From Trichormus variabilis 0441 (GTDB taxonomy: Bacteria > Cyanobacteriota > Cyanobacteriia > Cyanobacteriales > Nostocaceae), in NCBI RefSeq assembly GCF_009856605.1, contig NZ_CP047242.1, positions 3,788,001 to 3,852,000 on the forward strand: DNA of 64,000 nt, written 5' to 3'. Position 1 is the stretch's first letter. Every line of letters starts with the position of its first letter. The notes beneath the pieces are model-generated. The model was not told the DNA's origin. It searched no databases and worked only from the letters and a program-made list of their open reading frames with translations. Made by a program: the position numbers and the translations under genes. Positions 55,118 through 63,776 of the stretch are shown one piece after another.

Positions 55118-55315
55118 TTATTCTATATGGGCAACACGAAAACCCATGAGACATTCGTACTGCTCTGGTTGCTCTTGGGCTAGTTGACTAATAGCTTGAC
55201 CACAGGTGAGCTTACCACCGCGCCATCGAGGTTGACCACTGCCGTTAGCGAGTAAACAAGATGGACAAACTCTCTCAGGGGCGAGGATTTGATCTTCCAT
55301 TAAAATGACTAGCAT
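55118..55315 (-). CDS. Small Cys-containing protein, unknown function
   Basis: A 65-aa protein. CPSCLLANGSG near the N-terminus plus later Cys in LTCGQ and YECLMG could make a small metal site. It shows no membrane helix. AGGAGG with a 7-base spacer before ATG 55315 supports the longer start over the ATG five codons in (MEDQILAPERV). No family recognised. It lies just upstream of Tic20 on the same strand (80 bases). Confidence 0.65.
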   Translation of the reverse strand: MLVILMEDQILAPERVCPSCLLANGSGQPRWRGGKLTCGQAISQLAQEQPEQYECLMGFRVAHIE

Positions 55316-55849
55316 CTCATCTCCTCCTGTAACTCCTCAAATGGATCAAAGTTAGGGTTGAGTAGTGATTAGTGAATAAATGTATCCGATCCATACTTTT
55401 TTTTGCAGCAGGTAACTTGGCAGACTCTTAGTTCAGCACCATTTTTGGGGAAAATTTTATTCATAAAAAATTGCCAAGTGAGTCTGAATTTATTGTATGT
55501 TGTATATCTCAGAGATTAACTCTTTGGGTGAACACTCATATATAAATTATTATTCCTTTTGACAAAGAAGCTGAATCAAGCTAGTAGTATTCGTCCCACT
55601 GATGTATTGAATGATGGAGAGTATTTATAATTCATATTTCCGGAAAGAGGCAAATGATGGTTATCCCATTAACCAATCTGGGAGCTAATAATAAATAAAT
55701 CAGCATAAATAAAAGTCAATGGTACAGATGCGTTCATCGGATATGTACAGTAGCCAAAATAGATAGAAATCTTGATTGGTGGCTCTAAGTTATGTGCTGC
55801 GCTCAAACAAAATCAACTGTTGTACAAATTTCCATTAGGTATAGTTAAA
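55316..55849. other. Intergenic region upstream of glyA
   Basis: About 534 bases, AT-rich. The only coding possibility is the upstream extension of the glyA frame from 55772, which lacks support. No tRNA, riboswitch-like or strong hairpin feature was recognised. Confidence 0.4.
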
Positions 55850-57133
55850 GTGACTAGAACAAATTCAGATTTTCTCACTAATTCTGATCCAGCGATCGCC
55901 GGATTGATTAATCAAGAACTCCAACGTCAACGGGACCACTTGGAGTTAATCGCCAGTGAAAACTTTACCTCGGCGGCTGTCTTGGCGGCTCAGGGTTCGG
56001 TACTGACAAATAAATACGCTGAGGGGCTGCCAGGTAAGCGCTACTACGGTGGTTGTGAGTTTATCGATAAAATCGAGCAAATAGCCATTGACCGCGCTAA
56101 ACAGCTATTTGGTGCCGCTCATGCCAACGTCCAACCCCATTCCGGCGCACAAGCCAATTTTGCTGTTTTCCTGACTTTACTCGCACCAGGAGACAAAATC
56201 ATGGGGATGGATTTGTCTCATGGTGGACACCTCACCCACGGTTCCCCGGTAAACGTTTCCGGTAAGTGGTTCCAAGTTTGCCACTACGGTGTCAGTCAAC
56301 AAACAGAACAACTAGACTATGACCAAATTCGTGAGCTGGCGCTGAGGGAGCGTCCTAAGCTTTTGATTTGTGGTTATTCTGCTTATCCCCGAATTATTGA
56401 CTTTGAAAAGTTCCGCAGCATCGCCGATGAAGTTGGCGCGTATTTGCTGGCGGATATTGCCCACATTGCCGGTTTAGTCGCAAGTGGACTGCACCCCGAC
56501 CCCATACCTTACTGTCACGTCGTCACAACTACCACCCATAAAACCCTCCGTGGCCCCAGAGGTGGTTTAATTTTGACCGGTGACGCAGAACTCGGTAAAA
56601 AATTGGATAAATCCGTTTTTCCTGGAAGCCAAGGGGGACCGTTAGAACACGTAATTGCTGGGAAAGCAGTTGCTTTTGGTGAAGCCTTAAAGCCAGAATT
56701 TCAAGGCTATTCAGCCCAAGTAATTGAGAATGCTCGTGCTTTGGCAAATCAACTCCAGAATCGTGGATTAAAGCTTGTATCCGATGGTACGGATAACCAC
56801 CTAATGCTCGTAGATTTACGGTCTGTGAACATGACAGGTAAACGAGCAGACCAGTTAGTGAGTGAAGTAAATATCACCGCTAATAAAAATACGGTTCCCT
56901 TCGATCCCCAATCACCATTTGTTACCAGTGGTTTGCGCTTGGGTTCCCCAGCTATGACTACACGAGGAATGGGAGAGGCAGAATTTACCGAAATTGGTAA
57001 TATTATCGCCGATCGCCTACTCAACCCAGATTCAGACACAGTCGCCCAAGATTGTAAACGCCGGGTAGCCGCATTGTGCGATCGCTTCCCCTTATATCCA
57101 CACTTGGAAATTCCTGTACCAGTCTTAGCTTAG
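55850..57133 (+). CDS. glyA: Serine hydroxymethyltransferase
   Basis: A 427-aa PLP enzyme from GTG 55850 ([39 protein letters not shown]), matching my recall of Nostoc GlyA length; the frame continues 26 codons upstream without support. The PLP lysine is in [13 protein letters not shown], and the family signatures [31 protein letters not shown] and [12 protein letters not shown] are complete. It interconverts serine and glycine with tetrahydrofolate and supplies one-carbon units. Residues follow the family to the end, with no truncation. Confidence 0.97.
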
Positions 57134-57202
57134 GGATTGAAGAGGGATGAGGGAAAAATTCTTCTCTCATTCCTCACCCCTCAAGAGTTTTTGAATTTTG
57201 TT

Positions 57203-57290
57203 GGCGTAGCCTACTCTTCTCCTTCGGAGACGCTAACGCGTAGCTTGCTTCCCCATAGGGGTACGAGAACGCTACGCGAACCCGTAGGGT
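57203..57290. repeat. Complex palindromic Nostoc repeat
   Basis: GGCGTAGCC, GGAGACGCTAACGCGTAGC, GAACGCTACGCG and CCCGTAGGG, that is, nested GCGTAGC/GCTACGC inverted units, flanked by TTTTGAATT repeats. This is non-coding, although a 76-residue antisense frame reads through it. Confidence 0.65.
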
Positions 57291-57426
57291 ATTTTGAATT
57301 TTGAATTGAGTTCCCCAGCCCCCATTCCCAAATTCCTGACTGATCAGGGTCTGAAATATAGTAAAAATAAGTAGGAAACCTCCCTCATCACATTTTTGTT
57401 TCATAAACTACTCATTAAAAATACAG

Positions 57427-58473
57427 ATGCCTGCTCAGATTTATCATCTGATTGCCTTCTTGGTAGCGGCAGTAGTCGTTCTCTGGACTACGCCCGATGT
57501 CAGAAAAATTGGTATAAAAAGTGGACGTGTTGACCGCCCTGGCGATCGCAAAATCCATGACCGTCCGATGGTGCGTCTGGGAGGAGTTTCTATCTTCGCA
57601 GGTACAATAATCTCCTTAATGGTCGTTTGGTGGCTAGGTGGGTTTAACAATCTCTCACCAGAAAAAGAATGGCAAATTTGGGGTGTTATCTTAGGTGGTT
57701 TAGGCTTTTTTCTCATCGGTCTAGCCGACGATTTATTAACCCTATCTCCCTTGGGGCGCTTGTTAATACAAATGATTGTTGCGGCTGGTGCATGGAAAGC
57801 CGGTGTCAGCATAGATTTCATCAGCATCCCCACAATGGGAATTGTTGACCTGAATTTCCTCAGTTTGCCCATCACCGTTATATGGTTGGTAGGCATGGTA
57901 AATGCCATCAACTGGATTGATGGTCTAGATGGGTTAGCAGCTGGAGTATCGGGAATTGCGGCTGTGGTTATGTTGCTTGTGTCTTTGTTTATGCACCAAC
58001 CAGCAGCAGCTTTAATTGCAGCCGCCTTAGCTGGCGCAGCCTTGGGATTTCTCCGTTACAATTTCAACCCCGCGCAAATCTTTATGGGTGATGGTGGTTC
58101 CTATTTTATGGGCTTCACCTTGGCGGCTGTGGGTGTGATTGGTTTGGTAAAAATTCCGGCTTTTACAGCTGTTATTTTGCCTTATTTAATTCTGGCAGTT
58201 CCCATTGTGGATATGTCAGCCGTGATTCTGTCTCGCATCCGCCGAGGGAAATTGCCTTGGGTTGCAGATAAACGCCACCTCCACCACCGATTACTACAAG
58301 CTGGTTTATCTCATCGCTGGACGGTTTTGTTTATTTATTCCTTAACTCTGTGGGTGGGGAGTTTAGCGTTAGTTGTGGCTGGTGTACCTAGCAGTATTGC
58401 TTACGCTTGTGGTTCAACATCCCTGTTAAGTTACGTTATTTGGCGAGCTTGGAGGGTTTCTCAGCAAAAGTGA
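57427..58473 (+). CDS. Undecaprenyl-phosphate N-acetylhexosamine-1-phosphate transferase (WecA/TagO type)
   Basis: A 348-aa integral-membrane enzyme with about 10-11 helices. Family motifs: RKIHDRPMVRLGG near the N-terminus, GLADDLLTLSP (the DDxx metal/nucleotide motif), NAINWIDGLDGLAAGV (the conserved DGLDGLA region), FNPAQIFMGDGGSYFMGF and KRHLHHRLLQAGLSHR. It transfers a sugar-1-phosphate onto undecaprenyl phosphate, beginning surface polysaccharide synthesis. MraY is excluded because this sequence has the WecA-type C-terminal HLHHRL motif. The start is the first ATG. Confidence 0.93.
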   Translation: MPAQIYHLIAFLVAAVVVLWTTPDVRKIGIKSGRVDRPGDRKIHDRPMVRLGGVSIFAGTIISLMVVWWLGGFNNLSPEKEWQIWGVILGGLGFFLIGLADDLLTLSPLGRLLIQMIVAAGAWKAGVSIDFISIPTMGIVDLNFLSLPITVIWLVGMVNAINWIDGLDGLAAGVSGIAAVVMLLVSLFMHQPAAALIAAALAGAALGFLRYNFNPAQIFMGDGGSYFMGFTLAAVGVIGLVKIPAFTAVILPYLILAVPIVDMSAVILSRIRRGKLPWVADKRHLHHRLLQAGLSHRWTVLFIYSLTLWVGSLALVVAGVPSSIAYACGSTSLLSYVIWRAWRVSQQK

Positions 58474-58528
58474 AAAGGTAAAAGCAATAAAGTAGTATTA
58501 GCATCTTTTGCCTTTTTCCTTAAATTAC

Positions 58529-59779
58529 ATGAGTGCAGAAATTATTTGTGTTGGTACTGAACTGCTTTTAGGTGACATCCTCAACGGAAATGCTCAATAT
58601 TTAGCACAGCAACTAGCCCAGTTAGGTATCCCCCATTACCATCAAACGGTAGTTGGGGATAATCCAGACCGAATTAAGCAAGTTATAGAAATTGCTATTT
58701 CCAGGGCTAATATTCTGATTTTTACAGGTGGTCTAGGCCCTACACCAGATGACCTGACTTGTGAAACCATCGCTGATTTTTTCGGTTCGCCTTTGGTAGA
58801 AAGTCCCGAAATTATCGAAGATATTACGCAGAAATTTGCTCAACGCGGTCGAGTGATGACACCAAGTAACCGCAAACAAGCTTTGATTCCTCAAGGCGCA
58901 GACATATTACCGAATCCCACTGGGACAGCTCCTGGTATCATCTGGGAACCTCGTCCTGATATGACAATTTTTACCTTTCCTGGTGTGCCTAGTGAAATGC
59001 ACCGGATGTGGCAAGAAACAGCAGTACCATTTCTCAAAAATCAAGGCTGGGGTCAAGAGATTATTTATAGTCGCAGTCTCAAGTTTTGGGGAATTGGTGA
59101 ATCTGCATTAGCAGAAAAGGTGACAGCTTATTTAAACTTACCTAACCCTACGGTAGCTCCCTACGCCGGGAAGGGAGAAGTCAGGCTACGTGTTTCGGCA
59201 AAAGCCCCTTCAGAAGTAGCCGCAGAGGCTTTGATTGCACCAGTGGAGAAGCAAATTAAAGACATTGCTGGCTTAGATTTTTATGGTGTCAATCATGATA
59301 GTTTAGCTTCCGTTGTCGGTGAGTTATTGCGGAGTTCAGGGGAAACCTTATCGGTAGCAGAATCCTGTACTGGTGGTTTGTTGGGGCAAATGTTGACGGA
59401 GATTTCCGGTAGTTCTGATTACTTTTGGGGTGGGGTAATTTCTTACGACAACTCGGTGAAGGCTGGGTTGTTAGGAGTGAACCCAGAAGATTTAGACAAA
59501 TTAGGCGCAGTCAGCGATACTGTAGCCGAACAAATGGCTATAGGTGTAAAAACCCGTTTATCAACAACTTGGGCATTGAGTATTACGGGGATTGCTGGCC
59601 CAAACGGAGGGACAGAAACTAAGCCTGTGGGTTTGGTTTATATCGGGTTAGCTGGGCCAGGGGATGAAGTGACAAGCTTTAAATATAATTTTGGTACAAT
59701 GCGCGATCGCTCTTTTATTCGTCATTTAAGTGCTTGTACAGCCCTGGATTTGCTACGGCGGCGCTTGTTGACAAGGTGA
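58529..59779 (+). CDS. cinA: CinA family protein
   Basis: A 416-aa protein with two parts. Residues 1-170 are a MoCF-like domain (IICVGTELLLGDILNGNAQYL, FTGGLGPTPDDLTCETIADFFG, PSNRKQALIPQGADILPNPTGTAPG). Residues about 255-416 form the CinA C-terminal domain (GETLSVAESCTGGLLGQMLTEISGSSDYFWGGVISYDNSVKAGLLGV, ITGIAGPNGGTETKPVGLVYIGLAG), typical of nicotinamide mononucleotide deamidase (PncC). It also has an ADP-ribose pyrophosphatase-type region. It may act in NAD salvage; in some bacteria it is competence-linked. ATG 58529 (MSAEIICVGTE) is the family start. The stop codon lies inside a 20-bp inverted repeat. Confidence 0.92.
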   Translation: MSAEIICVGTELLLGDILNGNAQYLAQQLAQLGIPHYHQTVVGDNPDRIKQVIEIAISRANILIFTGGLGPTPDDLTCETIADFFGSPLVESPEIIEDITQKFAQRGRVMTPSNRKQALIPQGADILPNPTGTAPGIIWEPRPDMTIFTFPGVPSEMHRMWQETAVPFLKNQGWGQEIIYSRSLKFWGIGESALAEKVTAYLNLPNPTVAPYAGKGEVRLRVSAKAPSEVAAEALIAPVEKQIKDIAGLDFYGVNHDSLASVVGELLRSSGETLSVAESCTGGLLGQMLTEISGSSDYFWGGVISYDNSVKAGLLGVNPEDLDKLGAVSDTVAEQMAIGVKTRLSTTWALSITGIAGPNGGTETKPVGLVYIGLAGPGDEVTSFKYNFGTMRDRSFIRHLSACTALDLLRRRLLTR

Positions 59780-59826
59780 TATACTCCCACACTTGGTGCA
59801 AACTGTAAGTGTGGGAGTATATCACC
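59775..59826. repeat. Perfect 20-bp inverted repeat overlapping the cinA stop
   Basis: GGTGATATACTCCCACACTT at 59775-59794 and its exact complement AAGTGTGGGAGTATATCACC at 59807-59826, with a 12-base loop. The cinA TGA stop is inside the left arm. No T-run follows, so it is not a standard intrinsic terminator. The arm sequence (TATACTCCCACAC) resembles IS200/IS605-type end hairpins. Confidence 0.75.
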
Positions 59827-59882
59827 GAATCCGGGTATCTCGTCAGACAACAACTTTACCTAACATAATTCTCACCAAAAAA

Positions 59883-60467
59883 ATGATCGCAGCCAAAGAC
59901 AAAGCCCCCCAGCTAACCCCACAAGAATACTTTATTTGGGAAGAACAGCAGCTAGAAAAACACGAGTATATCAACGGCGAAGTTTACGCCATGACTGGCG
60001 GTAGCGTCAATCACGGGCGTATCGCCATCCGCTTCACCGCCATGTTCGACAGCCACTTACAAAATACAGGTTGCATCACTGGAAATTCTGATATCAAAGT
60101 CAATATCTTTGGCAGTAATAACTATACCTACCCAGATGCCAGCGTTACCTGCGACGTTCGCGATCAAACCACAACTCAATATATTACCTACCCTTGCTTA
60201 ATCGTCGAAGTCCTCTCAAAAACTACCGAAGCCTACGACAGAGGCGGCAAATTCCGAATGTACCGCCAAAACCCAGCTTTGATCGATTACCTACTAGTCA
60301 GTTCTACTAGCGTCGAAATCGACCTGTATCACAAAAACGATGCAGGCGATTGGTTGATTATCAACTACAAACCAGGCGACACTATCGAACTCAAAAGCAT
60401 TAACCTCAATTTCCCCATTGAAAAAGTCTATCGCGGTTTAACCCTCGAACCAGAAAATGGGGGATAG
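59883..60467 (+). CDS. Uma2/DUF820 family putative endonuclease
   Basis: A 194-aa protein of the Uma2 family, common in many copies in cyanobacteria, with a restriction-endonuclease-like fold. Visible landmarks are LTPQEYFIWEEQQLEKHEYINGEVYAM, GNSDIKVNIFGSNNYTYPDASVTCD (PD), CLIVEVLSKTTEAYDRGGKFRMYRQNPALIDYLLV (ExxxK-like EVLS...K) and SVEIDLYHKNDAGDW. PD...ExxS...K fits the family's nuclease core, but activity is unproven. ATG 59883 is the family start; the upstream frame runs through the cinA inverted repeat and is ignored. Confidence 0.88.
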   Translation: MIAAKDKAPQLTPQEYFIWEEQQLEKHEYINGEVYAMTGGSVNHGRIAIRFTAMFDSHLQNTGCITGNSDIKVNIFGSNNYTYPDASVTCDVRDQTTTQYITYPCLIVEVLSKTTEAYDRGGKFRMYRQNPALIDYLLVSSTSVEIDLYHKNDAGDWLIINYKPGDTIELKSINLNFPIEKVYRGLTLEPENGG

Positions 60468-60607
60468 TATCGAATTATTACCTACGACCCAAATGGCAAT
60501 TAATGATTGCTAACTTTGGCACTATCCAAACTCAAAAAAAGCTTTCAAAACCCATAAGATTGCCGTAGCGGTAAAGTTATGGGTAAAGTCATAGTAACTT
60601 GCTCTTA

Positions 60608-60941
60608 TGGGGGTGGAGGGACTTGAACCCACACGACCGTTTAAGGTCAACGGATTTTCATTCTCTTGCAGCTTTCGCTACTGCCTATTGGCTTTGAGAA
60701 TTGGACTCTCTCTTTACCCTCGTCTTGACGTTAGGGTAGCTCCCGTCGAGTCTCTGCACCTTCCGATTAGTTGTAAGTCATCTATTGTTAACTTACTAAT
60801 TACTACTTCGGCTTGGCTCAGGATTGCCTTGTCTATAACTAGATTTAGGTTTCCCTGAGTTTGAGAGCATCCACTTAAAGAATTTCTTCTTTAAGGCTCA
60901 ATTATTTAAGTCCGTAGCGTCTACCATTCCGCCACACCCCC
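60608..60941 (-). tRNA. trnL-UAA: tRNA-Leu(UAA), split by a group I intron
   Basis: Exons 60941-60909/60908 and 60658-60608 join as acceptor GGGGGTG...CACCCCC with discriminator A. The D-arm is GCGGAATGGTAGACGC. The anticodon loop is CTTAAAA after splicing (anticodon UAA), with a long variable arm and the T-loop TTCAAGT. CCA is not encoded. The T-stem contains one apparent non-pair (GTGGG against CCCTC). The intron interrupts between U34 and A35, the classic cyanobacterial position. It decodes UUA/UUG leucine codons. A plus-strand frame across it is an artefact. Confidence 0.95.
60659..60907 (-). ncRNA. Self-splicing group I intron in trnL-UAA
   Basis: A 249-base intron starting AAATAATTGAG and ending in G. 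The splice context is CTT/intron/AAAATCCG. Core elements: ACTCAGGGAAACCTAAA, CAATCCTGAGCCAAGCC (Q-like), and GACGGGAGCTACCC near the 3' half. The length and boundaries equal the well-known Anabaena tRNA-Leu intron. The P6b region (AGTAGTAATTAGTAAGTTAAC/ GACTTACAACTAATC style) is a short stem without expanded heptad repeats. Confidence 0.95.
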
Positions 60942-61320
60942 CCGTTGTCTTGGGAGCTTGCTATATTTTGGAGGCAGCAAATACCCCCTCATATATTCCA
61001 CCATTAAATGCGTATTTTGTCCAACTGGATTGAAAAATTTTTATCTCCCTTGAGAAATCTGCTGTTGCTAGCTGAGAGTTGCTTATGCTTCCTCGCAATT
61101 AACTAGACTTAGCATCTTCAATCTTTGCCTGACAAGAAAACTGCTTCTTTACTGGCTTTGCCATTGTAGCATTATCTTATAATTTTGATCAGCAAGAATC
61201 AGGAATTTTTGCTGGACTCATTTAAAAGCCCAATAGTTATGGTGTCTCCAGGCTTTCAGTTCAGCCTATGATGGAAAATAGATGCACCAATTGATCTGAT
61301 CCACTCAAAGACAAGGATTT
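60942..61320. other. Divergent intergenic region between trnL and ndhL
   Basis: 379 bases, AT-rich, with the trnL promoter on the minus strand (an AAAATATAGC-like -10 is possible) and the ndhL promoter on the plus strand. No gene. Confidence 0.4.
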
Positions 61321-61533
61321 ATGATTGTACCCCTGCTATATCTGGCTTTAGCCGGAGCTTACTTATTAGTTGTCCCTGTTGCTTTAATGTTTTACTTAAA
61401 GCAGCGCTGGTATGTGGTTAGCTCTGTTGAGCGCACCTTTATGTATTTTCTAGTGTTCTTGTTCTTTCCGGGGCTATTGGTTTTATCCCCATTCGTAAAC
61501 CTGCGCCCCCGTCCACGCAAAATCGAAGTTTAA
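61321..61533 (+). CDS. ndhL: NAD(P)H-quinone oxidoreductase subunit L
   Basis: A 70-aa membrane subunit of the photosynthetic NDH-1 complex: [53 protein letters not shown], with two helices and a basic end (RPRPRKIEV). It is one of the oxygenic-phototroph-specific subunits used in cyclic electron flow and CO2 uptake. The next gene starts 25 bases after its stop, giving the typical ndhL-DUF3007-trpA order. Confidence 0.95.
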   Translation: MIVPLLYLALAGAYLLVVPVALMFYLKQRWYVVSSVERTFMYFLVFLFFPGLLVLSPFVNLRPRPRKIEV

Positions 61534-61558
61534 TCAAGATTGGTAGGTCATAAATCTC

Positions 61559-61876
61559 ATGCGACGTATTGACGCTATTGGAATTGGCATCGGCATTTTC
61601 ATTGTCGGTGGTTTGGCATATCTAGGATTCCAGCTATTCGGTTTAGATGGTCAACAAGCTGGTATTTGGAGCCAAGTTTTACTAGTCATTGGTTTGATTG
61701 GCTGGTTAGCCACCTATGTCTTGCGTGCGGTGGGAAAAAATTTGACCTACCATCAACAACGGGAAGATTATGAACAAGCTTTCTTCCAAAAACGGCTAGA
61801 CGAATTAACTCCTGAAGAATTAGCCAAGATTCAAGCTGAGATTGAACAAGAGAAACAAGCTCAGATTAATTCGTGA
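61559..61876 (+). CDS. DUF3007 family membrane protein
   Basis: A 105-aa protein with two hydrophobic segments (IGIGIGIFIVGGLAYLGFQLFGL; WSQVLLVIGLIGWLATYVLRAVG) and a charged C-terminal coil (EELAKIQAEIEQEKQAQ). DUF3007 proteins occur across cyanobacteria next to ndhL; the function is unknown, though a photosynthetic-membrane role is plausible. The start lies 25 bases after the ndhL stop, so co-transcription is likely. Confidence 0.88.
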   Translation: MRRIDAIGIGIGIFIVGGLAYLGFQLFGLDGQQAGIWSQVLLVIGLIGWLATYVLRAVGKNLTYHQQREDYEQAFFQKRLDELTPEELAKIQAEIEQEKQAQINS

Positions 61877-61978
61877 TAGCCTGCGGCTAGGTCAACACCA
61901 AAATAATTCGTAATTGAAAATTTCTCAGAAGGTGTTGTCGGGGCGGAAGTCTTACGGTGGTCAGTTGTTTGTTACTAT

Positions 61979-62018
61979 TGACTACTGACCACTGACTACT
62001 GATCACTGACTAATGACC
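61979..62018. repeat. TGACTACTGACCAC repeat overlapping the trpA start codon
   Basis: Degenerate GACTACTGACCACT copies ending GACTAATGACC; the trpA ATG (62013) lies in the last unit. Same pattern as at 27487-27524 for the glsC-like gene. Confidence 0.8.
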
Positions 62019-62813
62019 GCAATTTCCGATCGCTTTGAAACCCTCAAACAGAATCAAGAGTGTGCGCTGATTCCGTTTATTACTGCTGGTGATCCTGATT
62101 TAGAAACTACGGCTGCCGCCTTAAAGATTTTAGATAGTAATGGTGCTGACATAATTGAATTAGGCATTCCTTACTCCGATCCTTTGGCAGATGGGCCAGT
62201 AATTCAAGCAGCCGCTACTCGTGCTTTACAAAATGGCACAAAACTGGAAAGTGTGCTGGAAATGTTAAAAGTCACCACACCCAGTTTGCAAGCACCGATT
62301 GTTTTATTTACTTATTACAATTCTATTCTGCACCGAGGGATTGACAATTTCCTTGAGCAAGTTGCTGCTGCTGGTGTCGCCGGCTTGGTAGTACCGGATT
62401 TACCCTTAGAAGAAGCCGCAGGACTACTTAAACCCGCTACTGAACGGGGGATTGATTTAATTCTGTTGATTGCCCCTACAAGTTCATCTGAGAGAATAGA
62501 AGCGATCGCTCGTTCATCACAAGGATTTATCTATTTGGTTAGTGTCACAGGTGTTACCGGGATGCGATCGCAAGTAGAAGGGCGTGTGCTTGATTTATTA
62601 CAAAAAGTTCGGCAAGTAACCGATAAACCCCTCGGTGTTGGTTTTGGCATATCTCAACCCGCACAAGCAACTCAGGTGAGAGATTGGGGAGCAGATGCCG
62701 CTATTGTGGGTAGCGCTTTTGTCCAACGCCTAGCCACAGGAACACCAGCAGAAGGACTCAGTGCGATCGCGGAATTTTGTCAAAGTCTGAAGGCAGCCAT
62801 CAAAACATCTTGA
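62013..62813 (+). CDS. trpA: Tryptophan synthase alpha chain
   Basis: A 266-aa TIM-barrel enzyme: [55 protein letters not shown] contains the catalytic Glu ([10 protein letters not shown]) and Asp (PLADG). [37 protein letters not shown] and [13 protein letters not shown] are intact. It splits indole-3-glycerol phosphate to indole, which passes to TrpB. No trpB is adjacent. The ribosome-site area is occupied by the GACTAATGAC repeat and lacks a normal SD. Confidence 0.97.
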   Translation: MTAISDRFETLKQNQECALIPFITAGDPDLETTAAALKILDSNGADIIELGIPYSDPLADGPVIQAAATRALQNGTKLESVLEMLKVTTPSLQAPIVLFTYYNSILHRGIDNFLEQVAAAGVAGLVVPDLPLEEAAGLLKPATERGIDLILLIAPTSSSERIEAIARSSQGFIYLVSVTGVTGMRSQVEGRVLDLLQKVRQVTDKPLGVGFGISQPAQATQVRDWGADAAIVGSAFVQRLATGTPAEGLSAIAEFCQSLKAAIKTS

Positions 62814-62847
62814 TGATTACGATAAATTAGATTACAAAAGTATAACG

Positions 62848-62871
62848 GTGTAGTTTTTTTACACCTATTTT
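62848..62871 (+). terminator. Probable terminator after trpA
   Basis: GGTGTA-GTTTTTT-TACACC followed by TATTTTG, about 35 bases after the trpA stop. The stem is short (6 bp), so this is moderate evidence. Confidence 0.5.
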
Positions 62872-63056
62872 GTGGACAATTTAACATTTATGGTCTTGAA
62901 TATTATCATCAGAATATTCATCTGTAAAAAAACTAGCTGAAACAACAGCTTAATATTTTGGGTATTATGTGAATTAAGTAGGCTAAAAGATTATGAGTGT
63001 GAGAGTAGGTCAGTCAAACGTTATGGAATTTACATCGCAGATGAGGGGTAAAGGCG

Positions 63057-63704
63057 ATGAGTGAAAGTATGGCATTTATCGGCGGTGTCGCCGTGGCTGG
63101 ACTGGCGGCTCTCTTGATGCTCAGAGGGACAGGTAATTCCCTACAGCCTAACTTTGGTGTGGCTTCACAAATGCCGGCTAACTTAGTAGCGCCCCAGGTG
63201 CTGCCGCCCCAATACCCACCTTACGGGCAAGCACCATATTCTAACCCACAACCAGCCGCACCAAATCCTGTGCAAACCGTGGAATTAGAACGCTTAAAAA
63301 TGGATTTTGAACGCTTAAAGAGTGACAACGAACAACTAAGAGCGCAAAACCAACAACTCCAATTCCAATTCCAAAACTGGAACAATAGCCAGCAGATGCA
63401 GTTAGCCCAACAAAATACTCAAAGGGTAGCATCTGCTGCATTACAACCCCAAAGCTCTTGGTGGAATTCACCTATGGTCTGGGCTGTTGGTGGAGCAACT
63501 TTGACAATTGGCGGTGGTATTGTCGTCGCCGGTGTACTGTCTTTATTCTCACCACGTTCACGCCCCACCCGTACAGTACAAGTTATTCACCCATACCAAG
63601 GCCCTACACCACCATTGGTTCCTGTACGTAGGGCTGAATTCCTACCCCCAGCAGGGATGGAAACAAGAAGGGTGGAAGCTCATGAGTATGACGAAATGAG
63701 GTAA
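63057..63704 (+). CDS. Membrane-associated coiled-coil protein, unknown function
   Basis: A 215-aa protein. The N-terminal helix is SESMAFIGGVAVAGLAALLMLRG, then a Pro/Gln-rich linker (PPQYPPYGQAPYSNPQPAAPNP), a coiled coil (VELERLKMDFERLKSDNEQLRAQNQQLQ, about 76-103), a second hydrophobic helix (MVWAVGGATLTIGGGIVVAGVLSLF) and a soluble basic tail. No domain recognised. It lies alone after trpA; no SD is evident before the ATG, although GGGGTAAAGGCG is close. Confidence 0.65.
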   Translation: MSESMAFIGGVAVAGLAALLMLRGTGNSLQPNFGVASQMPANLVAPQVLPPQYPPYGQAPYSNPQPAAPNPVQTVELERLKMDFERLKSDNEQLRAQNQQLQFQFQNWNNSQQMQLAQQNTQRVASAALQPQSSWWNSPMVWAVGGATLTIGGGIVVAGVLSLFSPRSRPTRTVQVIHPYQGPTPPLVPVRRAEFLPPAGMETRRVEAHEYDEMR

Positions 63705-63776
63705 GAAGGCAGGGGGCAGGGGGCAGGAGGAATAATACTTAATCTCTCTCCTTCTCTCCTACTCCCTACTGCTTAA

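Noticed and set aside
57174..57404. 76-residue minus-strand frame
   Set aside because: Read-through of the palindromic repeat at 57203-57290.
60607..60858. Plus-strand 83-residue frame
   Set aside because: It lies entirely within the antisense of the trnL gene and its group I intron.
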